A DNA stretch of 64,000 nt from Kribbella sp. NBC_00382 (GCF_036067295.1 NZ_CP107954.1:7750001-7814000), one strand, 5' to 3'. Numbered from the stretch's first letter, positions 44,305-52,699 are shown. The notes: generated from the sequence alone by a model not told the origin. Translations and numbers: made by a program.

Positions 44305-45291
44305 ATGAGCAAACGAATCGTCATCCACTGCGCAGACCAGATCAACTCCTCAGGCCCACTCTCCCCCGACGACCTGGCGCCAGCCGTGGCGGCGGCCGGC
44401 CTGACCAAATCGGGCAATCCGGCAGCCGCCGTCCGTGCTGCGCTGCGGCAGTCGCCCGTGATGGTGCAACTGCCCGACGGACGCTTCGACAGTGTCCGGC
44501 GAATGCTGGACGGCGCTGCTCTCACCCATCGGGTGCGCTATGCAACCAAGGGCCGGCAAGTCCTCTTCGCCGGCCCCGAGCTGGCACCACTCGACCTGCT
44601 ACTAGTCCATGACGGTTCCTTGGCACTCTCCTCAGGCGATGCAGTCACAGCGTCCATCGGCGAGTTCGGCGGCTGGTGCGGCCCACCCGACTGGCTCCCC
44701 GACGTCCCCGCCGATTCCCTCCTAGCCTTCCGCCTCCGAAACGGCCGCCTCTGGGTCGAGCCGGTCCCCGACGAGCCTCCCCTCTCAAGCCCATCAACCG
44801 ACCGCCTCCGGGTAGTCCTCAAGCGCCACCTGAGATCCACCGACGCCCTCGGCGAATGGCAAACCCGAAACACCCTGGCCACCCTCATCCTCCGCGTCCT
44901 GACCGAGATCCCAGACCTCCTCCTAGATCCCCTCCCACCCCTCGACGAAGTACTCCAACTAGGCCGCGAACACTGGCCCCCGACCTGGCGCCCCACCCCA
45001 ACCAACCCGGCCGAGCCGCCCTACCCCGCCTCGCCCGGGTTTGCATCTAGTGGGCAGCGGATCGTGCTCGACGACCTGCCCGGCCCTCTGGTGGCGGCTC
45101 TGCGTCGGGACGCGAACAACCTCGGCGTCAGCCTCAGCGAGCTGACCATCTTGCTGTTGTCAGCCGCGACGTACCGAACCTCCATGCCGTGCCGCCATGA
45201 CGCCGAGGAAGCCTGGACCTCGAGCCCGTCCTCCAGCGCACCGTCCAGCCGTGCGCTAGCTGCCGGCCTGATCGAGTCGAGCTACCAGTGA
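44305..45291 (+). CDS. Unknown protein, 328 residues
   Basis: Not recognised. The N-terminal 75 residues (LSPDDLAPAVAAAGLTKSGN, AAVRAALRQSPVMVQLPDGR) look like a small winged-helix unit. The middle is mixed alpha/beta, with a conserved-looking GGWCGPPDWLPD, and the C-terminal tail is Ser-rich (SPSSSAPSSRALAAG). No signal or membrane segment. ATG 44305 is picked over an upstream in-frame ATG since MSKRIVIHCADQINSSG is a natural start. Its last 36 bases overlap the opposite-strand MmcQ gene. Confidence 0.6.
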   Translation: MSKRIVIHCADQINSSGPLSPDDLAPAVAAAGLTKSGNPAAAVRAALRQSPVMVQLPDGRFDSVRRMLDGAALTHRVRYATKGRQVLFAGPELAPLDLLLVHDGSLALSSGDAVTASIGEFGGWCGPPDWLPDVPADSLLAFRLRNGRLWVEPVPDEPPLSSPSTDRLRVVLKRHLRSTDALGEWQTRNTLATLILRVLTEIPDLLLDPLPPLDEVLQLGREHWPPTWRPTPTNPAEPPYPASPGFASSGQRIVLDDLPGPLVAALRRDANNLGVSLSELTILLLSAATYRTSMPCRHDAEEAWTSSPSSSAPSSRALAAGLIESSYQ

Positions 45292-45621
45292 CTTGGGGGC
45301 GACCTGGCGATAAGCGTCCTCGACGAGCTCGCCGAGCTGCAGCCAGTCGACGGCAGGAACGTCGAGGTAGACACCGAGCCAGCCGCGGTGCCCGACGTAC
45401 GGCGGACGGAAGAAATGGTCCGGGTCGCTGGCGATCAGCGATTCTTGACTGCCTTCAGGGGCTGCGCACCAGAATCCAGTTCGGTCGTCGTGGTGCTGAT
45501 CAGCGAACATCACGAACGTCTTCTTATCCCGGACAAACCACGTCGGCTCACCATGACTCAGCCGCTCCGTCGTCTCCGGCAGAGCCAGGCACAGTCCCCG
45601 CAATCGATCCAGCGCGTCCAT
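45256..45621 (-). CDS. MmcQ/YjbR-family protein
   Basis: 121 residues with the YjbR fold (double-wing-like DNA-binding or ligand-binding). Seen: LALPETTERLSHGEPTWFVR near the N-terminus, KKTFVMFADQHHDD, and PPYVGHRGWLGVYLD. Function of the family is unsettled. ATG 45621 gives MDALDRLRGLCLALPE, the usual start. Tail-to-tail overlap of 36 bases with the 44305 gene. Confidence 0.85.
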   Translation of the reverse strand: MDALDRLRGLCLALPETTERLSHGEPTWFVRDKKTFVMFADQHHDDRTGFWCAAPEGSQESLIASDPDHFFRPPYVGHRGWLGVYLDVPAVDWLQLGELVEDAYRQVAPKSLVARLDQAGS

Positions 45622-45689
45622 TCCCGTCTCCTGTCCCTGTCCTACTCTCAGCGGCCGAACCCCGGCTCTCAGCGGCCCGGCCCTGGCTC

Positions 45690-46352
45690 TTAGCGACGAG
45701 GCCCTGGGGCGACCACGCCGGCTTCGTAGGCGTAGACGACTGCCTGGGCATGATCCCGCAGATTCAGCTTGGTGAGAATCCGGCTCACGTGAGTCTTCAC
45801 GGTCTGCTCGGCAAGCACCAGGGTCGCCGCGATCTCCCGATTCGACTGTCCACGCGCCACCAGCCGCAGTACATCCGTCTCCCGAGGCGTCAACTCAGCC
45901 GCCGCCACAGGCAACACCGGCCGCACCTTCACAAAGTCTTCGACCAACCGCCGAGTGATCGACGGAGCCAGCAACGCATCCCCAGCCGCCACAATCCGGA
46001 CCGCCGCCGCCAGCTCATCAGGCGAAGAATGCTTCAACAGAAACCCACTGGCCCCCGCCCGCAACGCCTCATACACATACTCATCAAGATCAAAGGTCGT
46101 CAACATGATCACCCGCGGCGGCTCCCCCGGCGCCACCCCGTCAAGAATCCGCCGAGTCGCCTCGAGCCCGTCCATCACCGGCATCCGCACATCCATCAAC
46201 ACCACATCCGGCCGAACCCGCCCCACCACCTCCACGGCTTCCGCCCCATCCCCTGCTTCCCCCACGACCTCCACCCCGTCCTGCGCCCCCAACAACGCAG
46301 CGAACCCACCCCGCACCACAGCCTGATCATCCACAACCACCACAGAAACCAT
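45690..46352 (-). CDS. NarL/LuxR-type response regulator
   Basis: 220 residues. Receiver domain with acidic pocket (VVVVDDQAVVRGG), phospho-acceptor Asp in VVLMDVRMPVMDG, then the conserved Thr and Lys (MLTTFD, GFLLKHSSPDE). C-terminal LuxR helix-turn-helix ELTPRETDVLRLVARGQSNR. ATG 46352 overlaps the kinase stop by one base (TGATG); GTG 46355 is an alternative. Cognate partner of the kinase at 46352. Target genes are unknown. Confidence 0.92.
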   Translation of the reverse strand: MVSVVVVDDQAVVRGGFAALLGAQDGVEVVGEAGDGAEAVEVVGRVRPDVVLMDVRMPVMDGLEATRRILDGVAPGEPPRVIMLTTFDLDEYVYEALRAGASGFLLKHSSPDELAAAVRIVAAGDALLAPSITRRLVEDFVKVRPVLPVAAAELTPRETDVLRLVARGQSNREIAATLVLAEQTVKTHVSRILTKLNLRDHAQAVVYAYEAGVVAPGPRR

Positions 46353-48109
46353 CACCCCACGCCCTCCCCATCCGTCCGTTCTTCGGCGGACTGCTCGCCC
46401 AGCGGGAGCGCGACTTCTACCTGATATCCGCCGTCCGCGGTCGGTGCCGCGTGCACGCGACCGTCCAACAGGCCAACCCGTTCACGCATCCCCACCAGCC
46501 CGTGCCCACTCCCCGACGCGACCGTCCCCCGACCGCTAGCCACCGCCGCCCCCACACCGCCAGCCATCGGTCCATTCACCACGCTCACGATCAACTCCCC
46601 ACCGACCCGTCGAACGCTCACGTCCACAACCCCTCCCGGCGCATGCCGCACCGCATTACTAACCGCCTCCTGCACCACCCGATACGCCGTCAACTCCACC
46701 GCAGGATCCACCCCCCGCCCAACCACACCACGTTCCCCCGCACCTCCTTCACCGGCACCCCGCCCGACCACACCGCCCTCACCCACGCCCCGCCCAAGCA
46801 CCTCGTCCTCACCGGCGCTCTGCCCGAGCACCCCGCCCTCACCAGCGCCCCGCCCGACCGCATCGTCTGCACCTGCGCCCTGCCCGACCACACCGCCCTC
46901 ACCAGCGCCCTGCGCCAGCACCCCGTCGGCACCCGTGCCCTGCCCGAGCACTCCGTCTGCACCGGCGCCTTGCCCAAGCACCCCGCCTTCACCGGCACCC
47001 TGCCTGAGGGCACCGTGACCACTCGCTGCGCCTCGGCGCGATCCACGCTCGCTCAGCGAAGTGTCTAGCTCCAACCGCACGTCGGCGCCGGCGCGCTGTG
47101 TTGCGGCGACCAGTTCTGGCAAGTCGGCCAGGCCTGGTTGCGGGCCTAGCTCGGCGCTTGCTCGTTCGCTGCCTGGGTCCTCTCGCAGCAAGCGAAGTAC
47201 CCGCCTCATCTCCGTCAGCGAAGACCGGGCATCCTCGGCGATTCCGGCGAACTCGTCCCGCGCGTCATCCGCCAACCCGTTCAATCGATGCGGCGCGCTG
47301 TCCGCGCGAACCACGACCACCGACAAATGATGGGCAACGACATCATGCAGTTCGCGGGCGATCCGAGCCCGCTCCTGCAACCGAGCCCGTTGCCCCCGCT
47401 CAGCCGCGCTGATCTCCTCCTGCTCCACCAACTGCTGCCGCGCGACCGCGCGCGACCTCACCAAGTACGCCACCACCACAGCCACCGCCGACAACACAGC
47501 CATCGTCAGCAGCCCCGCCCACGACCCCCGCTCCGGCGCCAAAGCCATCCCCACCACACCAACCAACTGCGTAACCACCCACCACCCAGCCAACCCCCAG
47601 CGCGACGAGACCCAGCGCGCTGACGCCCAGCGCGTCGAGCCCCGGCCACCCCCGACCGTCAGCTCAGTGGCACCTCGCACACCGGTCAGGTCAACGGCAC
47701 CTCGCGCACCGGTCAGGTCAGCGCCAGCGGCGCCTCGAGCACCGGACGTCAGGTCGGTGGCGCCTCGAGCGCTGGTCGTCAGGGCAGTGGCGCCTCGTGC
47801 GCCGGCGAAGGCCAGTACCAGTGAGTGGCCGAAGACTCCGGATACTGGCCAGGGCCACGCCTCGTCGAGGGATACCGGTACGCAGACGATTGCGGTCAGC
47901 ACCGACGTGGCCAACGAAACCGGCAACGCCCACTGCGGCCGCAACCACACCAGGGCCAGCGCCAGCGCTCGCATCACCCCGAGCGCGAACGCGGCCCCGA
48001 TCGGCAACTGATAGTGCTGCCCGAGGTCAGCGGTCGTCACCAGCAGCAACGCGCCGACCCCGACCGACGCCCAGATCCCACCTCGCCCTACCGGCCACCT
48101 CGAGCTCAT
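46352..48109 (-). CDS. NarL-type sensor histidine kinase with two repeat tracts
   Basis: 585 residues, against roughly 400 for the family. Five to six membrane segments at the N-terminus, HisKA_3 dimerisation helix with the phospho-acceptor in RIARELHDVVAHHLSVVVVR, and a HATPase domain (TAYRVVQEAVSNAVRHAPGG, SGHGLVGMRERVGLLDG). Two degenerate repeat tracts explain the extra length: one in a loop between membrane helices (about residues 103-152) and one of about 95 residues between the dimerisation helix and the ATPase domain, made of ten-residue units such as GAGEGGVLGQ. Flanking domains look intact, so the kinase may be functional with a long flexible linker. Stimulus unknown. Confidence 0.88.
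   Translation of the reverse strand: MSSRWPVGRGGIWASVGVGALLLVTTADLGQHYQLPIGAAFALGVMRALALALVWLRPQWALPVSLATSVLTAIVCVPVSLDEAWPWPVSGVFGHSLVLAFAGARGATALTTSARGATDLTSGARGAAGADLTGARGAVDLTGVRGATELTVGGGRGSTRWASARWVSSRWGLAGWWVVTQLVGVVGMALAPERGSWAGLLTMAVLSAVAVVVAYLVRSRAVARQQLVEQEEISAAERGQRARLQERARIARELHDVVAHHLSVVVVRADSAPHRLNGLADDARDEFAGIAEDARSSLTEMRRVLRLLREDPGSERASAELGPQPGLADLPELVAATQRAGADVRLELDTSLSERGSRRGAASGHGALRQGAGEGGVLGQGAGADGVLGQGTGADGVLAQGAGEGGVVGQGAGADDAVGRGAGEGGVLGQSAGEDEVLGRGVGEGGVVGRGAGEGGAGERGVVGRGVDPAVELTAYRVVQEAVSNAVRHAPGGVVDVSVRRVGGELIVSVVNGPMAGGVGAAVASGRGTVASGSGHGLVGMRERVGLLDGRVHAAPTADGGYQVEVALPLGEQSAEERTDGEGVG
46715..46999 (-). repeat. 30-bp degenerate tandem repeat inside histidine kinase gene
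   Basis: About 9.5 units of 30 bp, in frame. Translated units in order: GAGEGGVLGQ, GAGADGVLGQ, GTGADGVLAQ, GAGEGGVVGQ, GAGADDAVGR, GAGEGGVLGQ, SAGEDEVLGR, GVGEGGVVGR, and a last longer one of 15 residues. It is bounded by GHGALRQ and GVDPAVELTAY. Confidence 0.92.
47654..47803 (-). repeat. Second degenerate repeat tract inside histidine kinase gene
   Basis: About five units of roughly 30 bp in frame, translating to variants of ARGATDLTG (GARGATALTTS, ARGATDLTSG, ARGAAGADLTG, ARGAVDLTG, VRGATELTVG). It falls in a predicted loop between membrane segments. Confidence 0.85.
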
Positions 48110-48681
48110 CCCACGACCTTAATCACGATCCGGATCTGCATTCCTCCACGCGCCGACTCAAACCTGCTGCATCCCGCGCCCGGTCAGAACCACCAACTCC
48201 ACCGCCGGCTTCACCTGCTACGTCCAACGCCTGCTCAACCTGCCGACTCCCAGGCCGGCTCACATCCTGCCGAGCCCAGCGTCTGCTTATGGATGTATCG
48301 CCAAACGGTGTTTCCGGTGCCTGCTGGTTGCACGGTTTCACTGCTGCTGCTTGCGGCAAGGTCGGTGGGGCGGCAAGTACTTCGGGAGTGGGCACGCTGG
48401 GAGGCTTTTACCCCCGGAACGGGCGATTTGGCTCCACGGACTCCGCGAAAACCCTCCCCGATAGGTGGGCCGAGGGTTGCCAGGTGGTGACCCGGCAGCA
48501 GTTCGAGGTCCCCGCAAGCGACTCGGGGTCGGCTGGCGGGTTGTTCAACCGCTGACGTGAAGCAGCAGGCCAGTGGTCAGATAACCCGCCACTGGCCAAG
48601 CGATACCTCAAGCAGGACGCTCGGGCAGCCCGTTGACGCGACCGCAAGTCGCCGGCTCCAACCTGCTACGTCCAGGAGTAG
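48110..48681. other. 572-bp gap without a clear gene
   Basis: No convincing reading frame. Base composition is somewhat less GC-rich than the neighbours. The one clear structure is the hairpin at 48568-48597. The region probably holds the kinase promoter (left part) and the end of the membrane-protein message (right part). Confidence 0.5.
48568..48597. terminator. Candidate terminator hairpin
   Basis: GGCCAGTGG (48568-48576) and CCACTGGCC (48589-48597), a perfect 9-bp stem with a 12-base loop. It lies about 85 bp beyond the stop of the minus-strand gene at 48682. No U tract. Confidence 0.45.
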
Positions 48682-49467
48682 TCAGATCTGCTGGGTCCAG
48701 GAGTAGAAGAAGGCGGCGCCGGCGATGGCCAGCAGGATCGTTGCCGGGAGCACCAATCGGGAGGTGGCGGAGCCGTAGAGGCGGCGGATCGAGGCTGCTT
48801 GGAGGAGGGCCAGGCCGCGGAGCACGAAGGGGATCAAGATGATGATCGGGACGGCGACGGCGGCGTGTACTGCCCAAGCGCCGGCCTTGGTGGGGCCGCC
48901 CCACGTGTCCGGACCGAAGGGACCGTCCTCGACGAAGCCGAAGAACGGTCCGCGGACGACTGCGATCACCAGCATCATCAGCAGAAACCAGCTGAGCAGG
49001 CCGAGCACCAGGCTCACCAGTGCGTTCAGGACGGAGCCGGCAACTCCTGGCCGACGCAATCTGATCGGCTCCGCGGACCCCTGGAAGCCGGCGAGCTTTC
49101 GCCAGATCTGGTGAACCGCGTCAGCCCCGCCACCGAGCGACCAGACGATCGCCAGCAGGCTCACCGGCACGAGCCCAAGGTCGTACCCGATCGAACGGAT
49201 CAACCGACTCACGATCGAACGACTCACGCTCGCGCGGCTGGCGGTCGTACGGCTCCCACTCGCGGAGCTCGCAGTCGCGGGGCTGGTGACCGCGTGGCTC
49301 GCTGTCGAGCGGCTGGTGGTCGCGGGGCTGGTGGTCGAGCGACTCGCGCTCGCGCGGCCCGTGGTCGAGGGGCTCGGGGGCGGGGTGGTTGGTGGGGTTG
49401 TCAAGGGTGGGCGACCGGATTCCGGTTCATCTGTGGTTGGTGCGGTGGGTCGGGCGGTGTCCGTCAT
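48682..49467 (-). CDS. Membrane protein with N-terminal pentapeptide repeat tail
   Basis: 261 residues, function not recognised. Residues 1-31 are Pro/Thr-rich; residues 32-91 are twelve consecutive five-residue units of the type S-R/P-x-T/S-x (SPSTT, GRASA, SRSTT, SPATT, SRSTA, SHAVT and so on). The remaining part has about four membrane segments (LGLVPVSLLAIVWSLG, VLNALVSLVLGLLSWFLLMM, AWAVHAAVAVPIIILIPFVL, LVLPATILLAIAGAAFFYSW). The repeat tail should be cytoplasmic or extracellular and unstructured. ATG 49467; weak ribosome site. Confidence 0.7.
   Translation of the reverse strand: MTDTARPTAPTTDEPESGRPPLTTPPTTPPPSPSTTGRASASRSTTSPATTSRSTASHAVTSPATASSASGSRTTASRASVSRSIVSRLIRSIGYDLGLVPVSLLAIVWSLGGGADAVHQIWRKLAGFQGSAEPIRLRRPGVAGSVLNALVSLVLGLLSWFLLMMLVIAVVRGPFFGFVEDGPFGPDTWGGPTKAGAWAVHAAVAVPIIILIPFVLRGLALLQAASIRRLYGSATSRLVLPATILLAIAGAAFFYSWTQQI
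49195..49374 (-). repeat. 15-bp degenerate tandem repeat inside membrane-protein gene
   Basis: Twelve in-frame 15-bp units encoding five-residue repeats, from residue 32 to 91. On the plus strand the units look like GTGGTCGAGCGGCTG. The period is exactly half of the 30-bp repeats in the neighbouring kinase gene. Confidence 0.85.
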
Positions 49468-49676
49468 GGCAGCTCCTCGGTCTCAGTAACTGAGATCGAG
49501 CCTAGAAATCAGCGGGCCCGGAAACATCCGGCCACGGAGCCAAACCGCTCCCCCTACCCCGGTATCGGGTCGACTGTGATCTAGGTCACAGTGACCACGG
49601 TCCGTGTCTCAGCGTTACACGGTCAGTGCCGGAGGGTGCGAGCGGCAGCGCCGCGCCGACAGGAGGTTCGAACAAC

Positions 49677-50246
49677 ATGCGCATTCGGAACCTGGCGGTG
49701 ACCGCCACGCTGATCCCGGTCCTGATGCTCGCGGGCTGCGGCAACGACGACCCCACCGAGCTGGCAGCGTCGTCACCCGGCGCCCACAAGGCCGCCAAAT
49801 CCGGCGTCGCCGACGCGGTGGCCAACGGCATGCAGCCGGCTGCCGAAGCGCCCGCCTCGACCGACCCGGTGGTCAACGCGTACTACGACTACCGCGTCGC
49901 GTTCGACGTGATGATGCGCAGCGGCGGCCGGTCCACCCAGCAACTCGCGCCGGTGATGACGCCGTCGATGTTCACCGCGATCGGCCAGCAGGCGAAGTAC
50001 TTCCGCGCCAAGCGAATGCACAACACCGGCGTCACCAAGGTGCTGTGGGCCAAGCGCGTCCTGCTCTCCGACGGCGTGATCGTCCGCGCCTGCTACGACA
50101 CCAAGCAAGCTCGAACGGTCGACAGCAAAGGCAAGAGCGTCCTTCCGGCCAGCACTCCGACGCGCTGGCTCGACCAGATGCGCGTCGAACTCATCCAAGG
50201 CCGCTGGGTCGTCGACGGCGGCAGCACCACGCCGCAAGCCTGCTGA
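49677..50246 (+). CDS. Secreted lipoprotein, unknown function
   Basis: 189 residues. Lipoprotein signal MRIRNLAVTATLIPVLMLAG followed by the lipid-anchored Cys at residue 21, then an Ala/Ser/Pro-rich linker to about residue 65. The compact C-terminal domain (VNAYYDYRVAFDVMMRSGG, GVIVRACYDTKQAR, RWVVDGGSTTPQAC) resembles NTF2-like fold modules found in actinobacterial lipoproteins; two Cys residues may pair. ATG 49677 follows AGGAGG. No neighbour suggests a role. Confidence 0.8.
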   Translation: MRIRNLAVTATLIPVLMLAGCGNDDPTELAASSPGAHKAAKSGVADAVANGMQPAAEAPASTDPVVNAYYDYRVAFDVMMRSGGRSTQQLAPVMTPSMFTAIGQQAKYFRAKRMHNTGVTKVLWAKRVLLSDGVIVRACYDTKQARTVDSKGKSVLPASTPTRWLDQMRVELIQGRWVVDGGSTTPQAC

Positions 50247-50436
50247 CTCCACGAGCAAGGGTCATCAGCAGCAGCCAACGACCCGAGCAAACGCAGGCAG
50301 TACCGCGGGCAGACATCTTCAACACCAGCTATCGCGCCGGATGAGCAGCGCCGGCGTCAGTTACCACTCGTACTACCCCGAAGACGTCTTCGGTCCGCTG
50401 CCTTCCTGGGCACACCTCGCGGTCCGGAGCCAACTC

Positions 50437-50472
50437 ACAGCGCGGAGAGCAGCTACCTGCCCTCCGCGCTGT
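50437..50472. terminator. Bidirectional terminator hairpin
   Basis: ACAGCGCGGAG (50437-50447) and CTCCGCGCTGT (50462-50472) form a perfect 11-bp stem with a 14-base loop, followed on the plus strand by CTGTTTGC. It lies between the convergent genes ending at 50246 and 50494. Confidence 0.65.
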
Positions 50473-50493
50473 CTGTTTGCGAAGCCGCCCGGG

Positions 50494-50997
50494 TCAGGCG
50501 TGGCGGGTGGCTTGTTTGAGGAGTGATTCGACAGCCTCATAGAGGGCGTCATCGTCGGATGGGCCCGACCAGACGAGGACGCGAGCCTTGTCGCCGAGCT
50601 TGGCGGCGACCAGTTCCTGGGCCGGAGTGGGATCGCCTTGATTCAGGAGTACTACGAGCCGCCGGCCGTCTCGTTGCAACCGGTCGAGCAGCGGCGGCAG
50701 GGTGGAGCCCCGGAAGAGTCCCGGATCGCTCTTCACCTTCGTCTCGATCATCACGCCCCGGCCGCGGACCACCAGCAGGAAGTCGGCGCGATCGCGGGTG
50801 AACTCGCGATCGTGATAGACCCGCGCCTTCGGCCAGAGCCGTTCGAGGGCGGCATCCACCTCGGCGTCGTACCGGGCGGACAACCTGCTGACCTTGGAAC
50901 TGGTACCGCGCGGCCGGAACTCCTCCGGCTCACGCAGACCTCGACGCCGGCGCCCGAACAGGGGCCTGAGCCAACGGTAGAACGGTGTGTCGATCAT
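50494..50997 (-). CDS. Restriction-endonuclease-fold (PD-(D/E)XK-like) protein
   Basis: 167 residues, function unknown. After a basic N-terminus (GRRRRGLREPEEFRPRGTSS), the region RADFLLVVRGRGVMIETKVK carries the Asp...Glu-x-Lys pattern of PD-(D/E)XK or NERD-type nuclease domains. The following LVVLLNQGDPTPAQEL fits the rest of the fold. No partner methylase or helicase is adjacent, so this is not a classical restriction system. ATG 50997 gives MIDTPFYRWLRPLFG. Confidence 0.6.
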   Translation of the reverse strand: MIDTPFYRWLRPLFGRRRRGLREPEEFRPRGTSSKVSRLSARYDAEVDAALERLWPKARVYHDREFTRDRADFLLVVRGRGVMIETKVKSDPGLFRGSTLPPLLDRLQRDGRRLVVLLNQGDPTPAQELVAAKLGDKARVLVWSGPSDDDALYEAVESLLKQATRHA

Positions 50998-51150
50998 CGG
51001 CGGACCCCCTGGACCTGGATGACACTCAAGAAGAGTGTCCCCGGCCCCGAATGGGCCAACCACGCCCAGGCGGGGTCCGCCGATGATTGTGACAGCATTG
51101 CGACGAACCGGCAGGAGTGAGGGTGTCCGGCCGGCTGACGGCGCCGCGGA

Positions 51151-51702
51151 TCAGGCGTTCTTGATCGCCGAGACCTCGATCTCGAGGGTGACCTTCTCGC
51201 TGACCATCACGCCGCCGCCCTCGATCACCGCGTTCCAGCTGACCCCGAAGTCCTTGCGGTTCAGCACGACCTTGCCCTCGAAACCGAGCCGGACGTTGCC
51301 GTAAGGGTCGACCGCGCGGCCGTTGTACTCGAAGTCGATGTCGACGGACTTCGTCACGCCCCGGATGGTCAGGTCACCGGTCACCGTGAAGGCGTCGTCG
51401 CCGGCCGGCGCGACCGCGGTGGAGACGAAGGTGATCTCCGGATGGTTGTCCATGTCGAGGAAGTCGTTGCTGCGCAGGTGCTCGTCGCGCTGGGAGTTGC
51501 GGGTGTCGATGCTCTTGGCCTGGATGGTGACCTGAGCGGTCGAGTTCTCCGGCTTGTCGCCGTCGACGTGCACCGAGCCCGTGAACTCGTCGAAGTTACC
51601 CCGGACCTTGGCGACCATCGCGTGCCGGGCGACGAAGCCCAGCCGGCTGTGCGCGGTGTCGATGGTGTAGTCGCCGGTGAGCTCGGAATAGTCAGTGGAC
51701 AT
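51151..51702 (-). CDS. YceI-family lipocalin-like protein
   Basis: 183 residues. Full YceI pattern: TIDTAHSRLGFVARHAMVAK, VRGNFDEFTGSV, SNDFLDMDNHPEITFVST, GDLTIRGVTKSV and NRKDFGVSWN. The fold is an isoprenoid- or lipid-binding beta-barrel. No signal peptide, so it is a cytoplasmic member, as usual in actinobacteria. ATG 51702, with GGAGG upstream. Physiological ligand unknown; some relatives bind quinones or respond to oxidative stress. Confidence 0.9.
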   Translation of the reverse strand: MSTDYSELTGDYTIDTAHSRLGFVARHAMVAKVRGNFDEFTGSVHVDGDKPENSTAQVTIQAKSIDTRNSQRDEHLRSNDFLDMDNHPEITFVSTAVAPAGDDAFTVTGDLTIRGVTKSVDIDFEYNGRAVDPYGNVRLGFEGKVVLNRKDFGVSWNAVIEGGGVMVSEKVTLEIEVSAIKNA

Positions 51703-51843
51703 GCAGTCCGCCTCCAAATAGATAGTTCAAGTTTGCATATCAACACTGGCAGTATCGGGTTGATTCGTCAACCCGACTCACTGACCGGTTCGTAGCGGAG
51801 AATCGGCAGGCAGCCGAGACCCGTCGGCCGATCAGGAGGTCCA

Positions 51844-52245
51844 GTGAGTTCGACGCAGTGGAAGGTGCACTTCAAGTCGGCCCCGAGCGAGGTCTACCGG
51901 GCGATCAGTACGCCGCTGGGCCGGTCGCGATTCTGGGCGGAGTCGGCCAAGGAGTCCGACGGGGTGATCCATTTCGTCCTGCCCGGCGACCGTACCGACG
52001 ACGCACCGATCGAGCGCGCCGTTCGCGAGCGGCTGTACGTCATCCGCCTCTTCGGTGAGCGCATCTCCTTCACCCTGAGCCCGGACGAGAGCCGCGGCAC
52101 CGACCTCACCTTCACTCACGAAGGCGAGGCTGACCCCAGCACCTGGGTATCCCTGCTGCTCCGCCTGAAGGCCCACGTCGACTTCGGCGCCGACCTCCGC
52201 AACCACGACCCCGCCCGCACCGAGGGCTACCTGGATGGTTGCTAG
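51844..52245 (+). CDS. SRPBCC/START-like domain protein
   Basis: 133 residues with the START-like pattern at the N-terminus (KSAPSEVYRAISTPLGRSRF and WAES) and a C-terminal helix (TWVSLLLRLKAHVDFGADL). Such small hydrophobic-cavity proteins bind lipids or other small molecules; function here unknown. GTG 51844 follows AGGAGG. The message probably ends in the hairpin at 52260. Confidence 0.75.
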   Translation: MSSTQWKVHFKSAPSEVYRAISTPLGRSRFWAESAKESDGVIHFVLPGDRTDDAPIERAVRERLYVIRLFGERISFTLSPDESRGTDLTFTHEGEADPSTWVSLLLRLKAHVDFGADLRNHDPARTEGYLDGC

Positions 52246-52259
52246 AGGCAACTAAAAAC

Positions 52260-52291
52260 GCCCTGGCCGGCTGATCTGAACCGACCGGGGC
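52260..52291 (+). terminator. Hairpin after SRPBCC gene
   Basis: GCCCTGGCCGG (52260-52270) and CCGACCGGGGC (52281-52291) pair at 9 of 11 positions plus one G-U, 15 bp after the stop. It is preceded by CTAAAAAC, which could serve as the U tract in the opposite direction. Confidence 0.5.
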
Positions 52292-52430
52292 GCATCCGCA
52301 CAGTCGAGCAACGCGGAAAACTGGCTTCCGGCTGCTGCATCAGTTGGCGGATTCGGGGCACTAAGCTCCTCAGCACGGGGCATACGCTGGACAGCAGGTC
52401 ATGGGCAGGCCGCCACAGGGAGAGGTCGCG

Positions 52431-52694
52431 ATGTCGGAGTTCAGAATCACCCACGAGATCCACGAGGTCCACCCGGACATCCGCGAGAAGCTCACCACCA
52501 CGACGATCGAGGCGATCAACGAGTCCAGCTCGCGGTCGGCCGAGGACGCGGCCCTGGTCCTGCGCAACAAGCTCGGTGAGATCGGCGTCCACATGAGCGA
52601 GGAAGCCTGCCTCGCCGCCGTCGAGCGGATCCGCCAGGGCAAGACGCTGCGCTTCGAGATCGAACACGCGAACTCTGACGAGGCCGAGGCGTAG
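52431..52694 (+). CDS. Small unknown protein, 87 residues
   Basis: Acidic, mostly helical small protein (MSEFRITHEIHEVHPDIREK, SSSRSAEDAALVLRNKLGEI). No motif recognised. ATG 52431 follows GGGAGAGG. It is five bases ahead of the methyltransferase gene and probably cotranscribed. Confidence 0.7.
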   Translation: MSEFRITHEIHEVHPDIREKLTTTTIEAINESSSRSAEDAALVLRNKLGEIGVHMSEEACLAAVERIRQGKTLRFEIEHANSDEAEA

Positions 52695-52699
52695 TACCG

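Noticed and set aside
46715..46999. Possible CRISPR-like array
   Set aside because: The repeats are adjacent without spacers, degenerate, and exactly in frame within a kinase gene.
48480..48550. tRNA-like stretch with GTTCGAG
   Set aside because: No cloverleaf with proper acceptor and anticodon stems can be drawn.
50341..50526. Possible 61-residue gene on the plus strand
   Set aside because: No ribosome-binding site or recognisable protein, and it runs through the terminator hairpin at 50437-50472 into the opposite gene.
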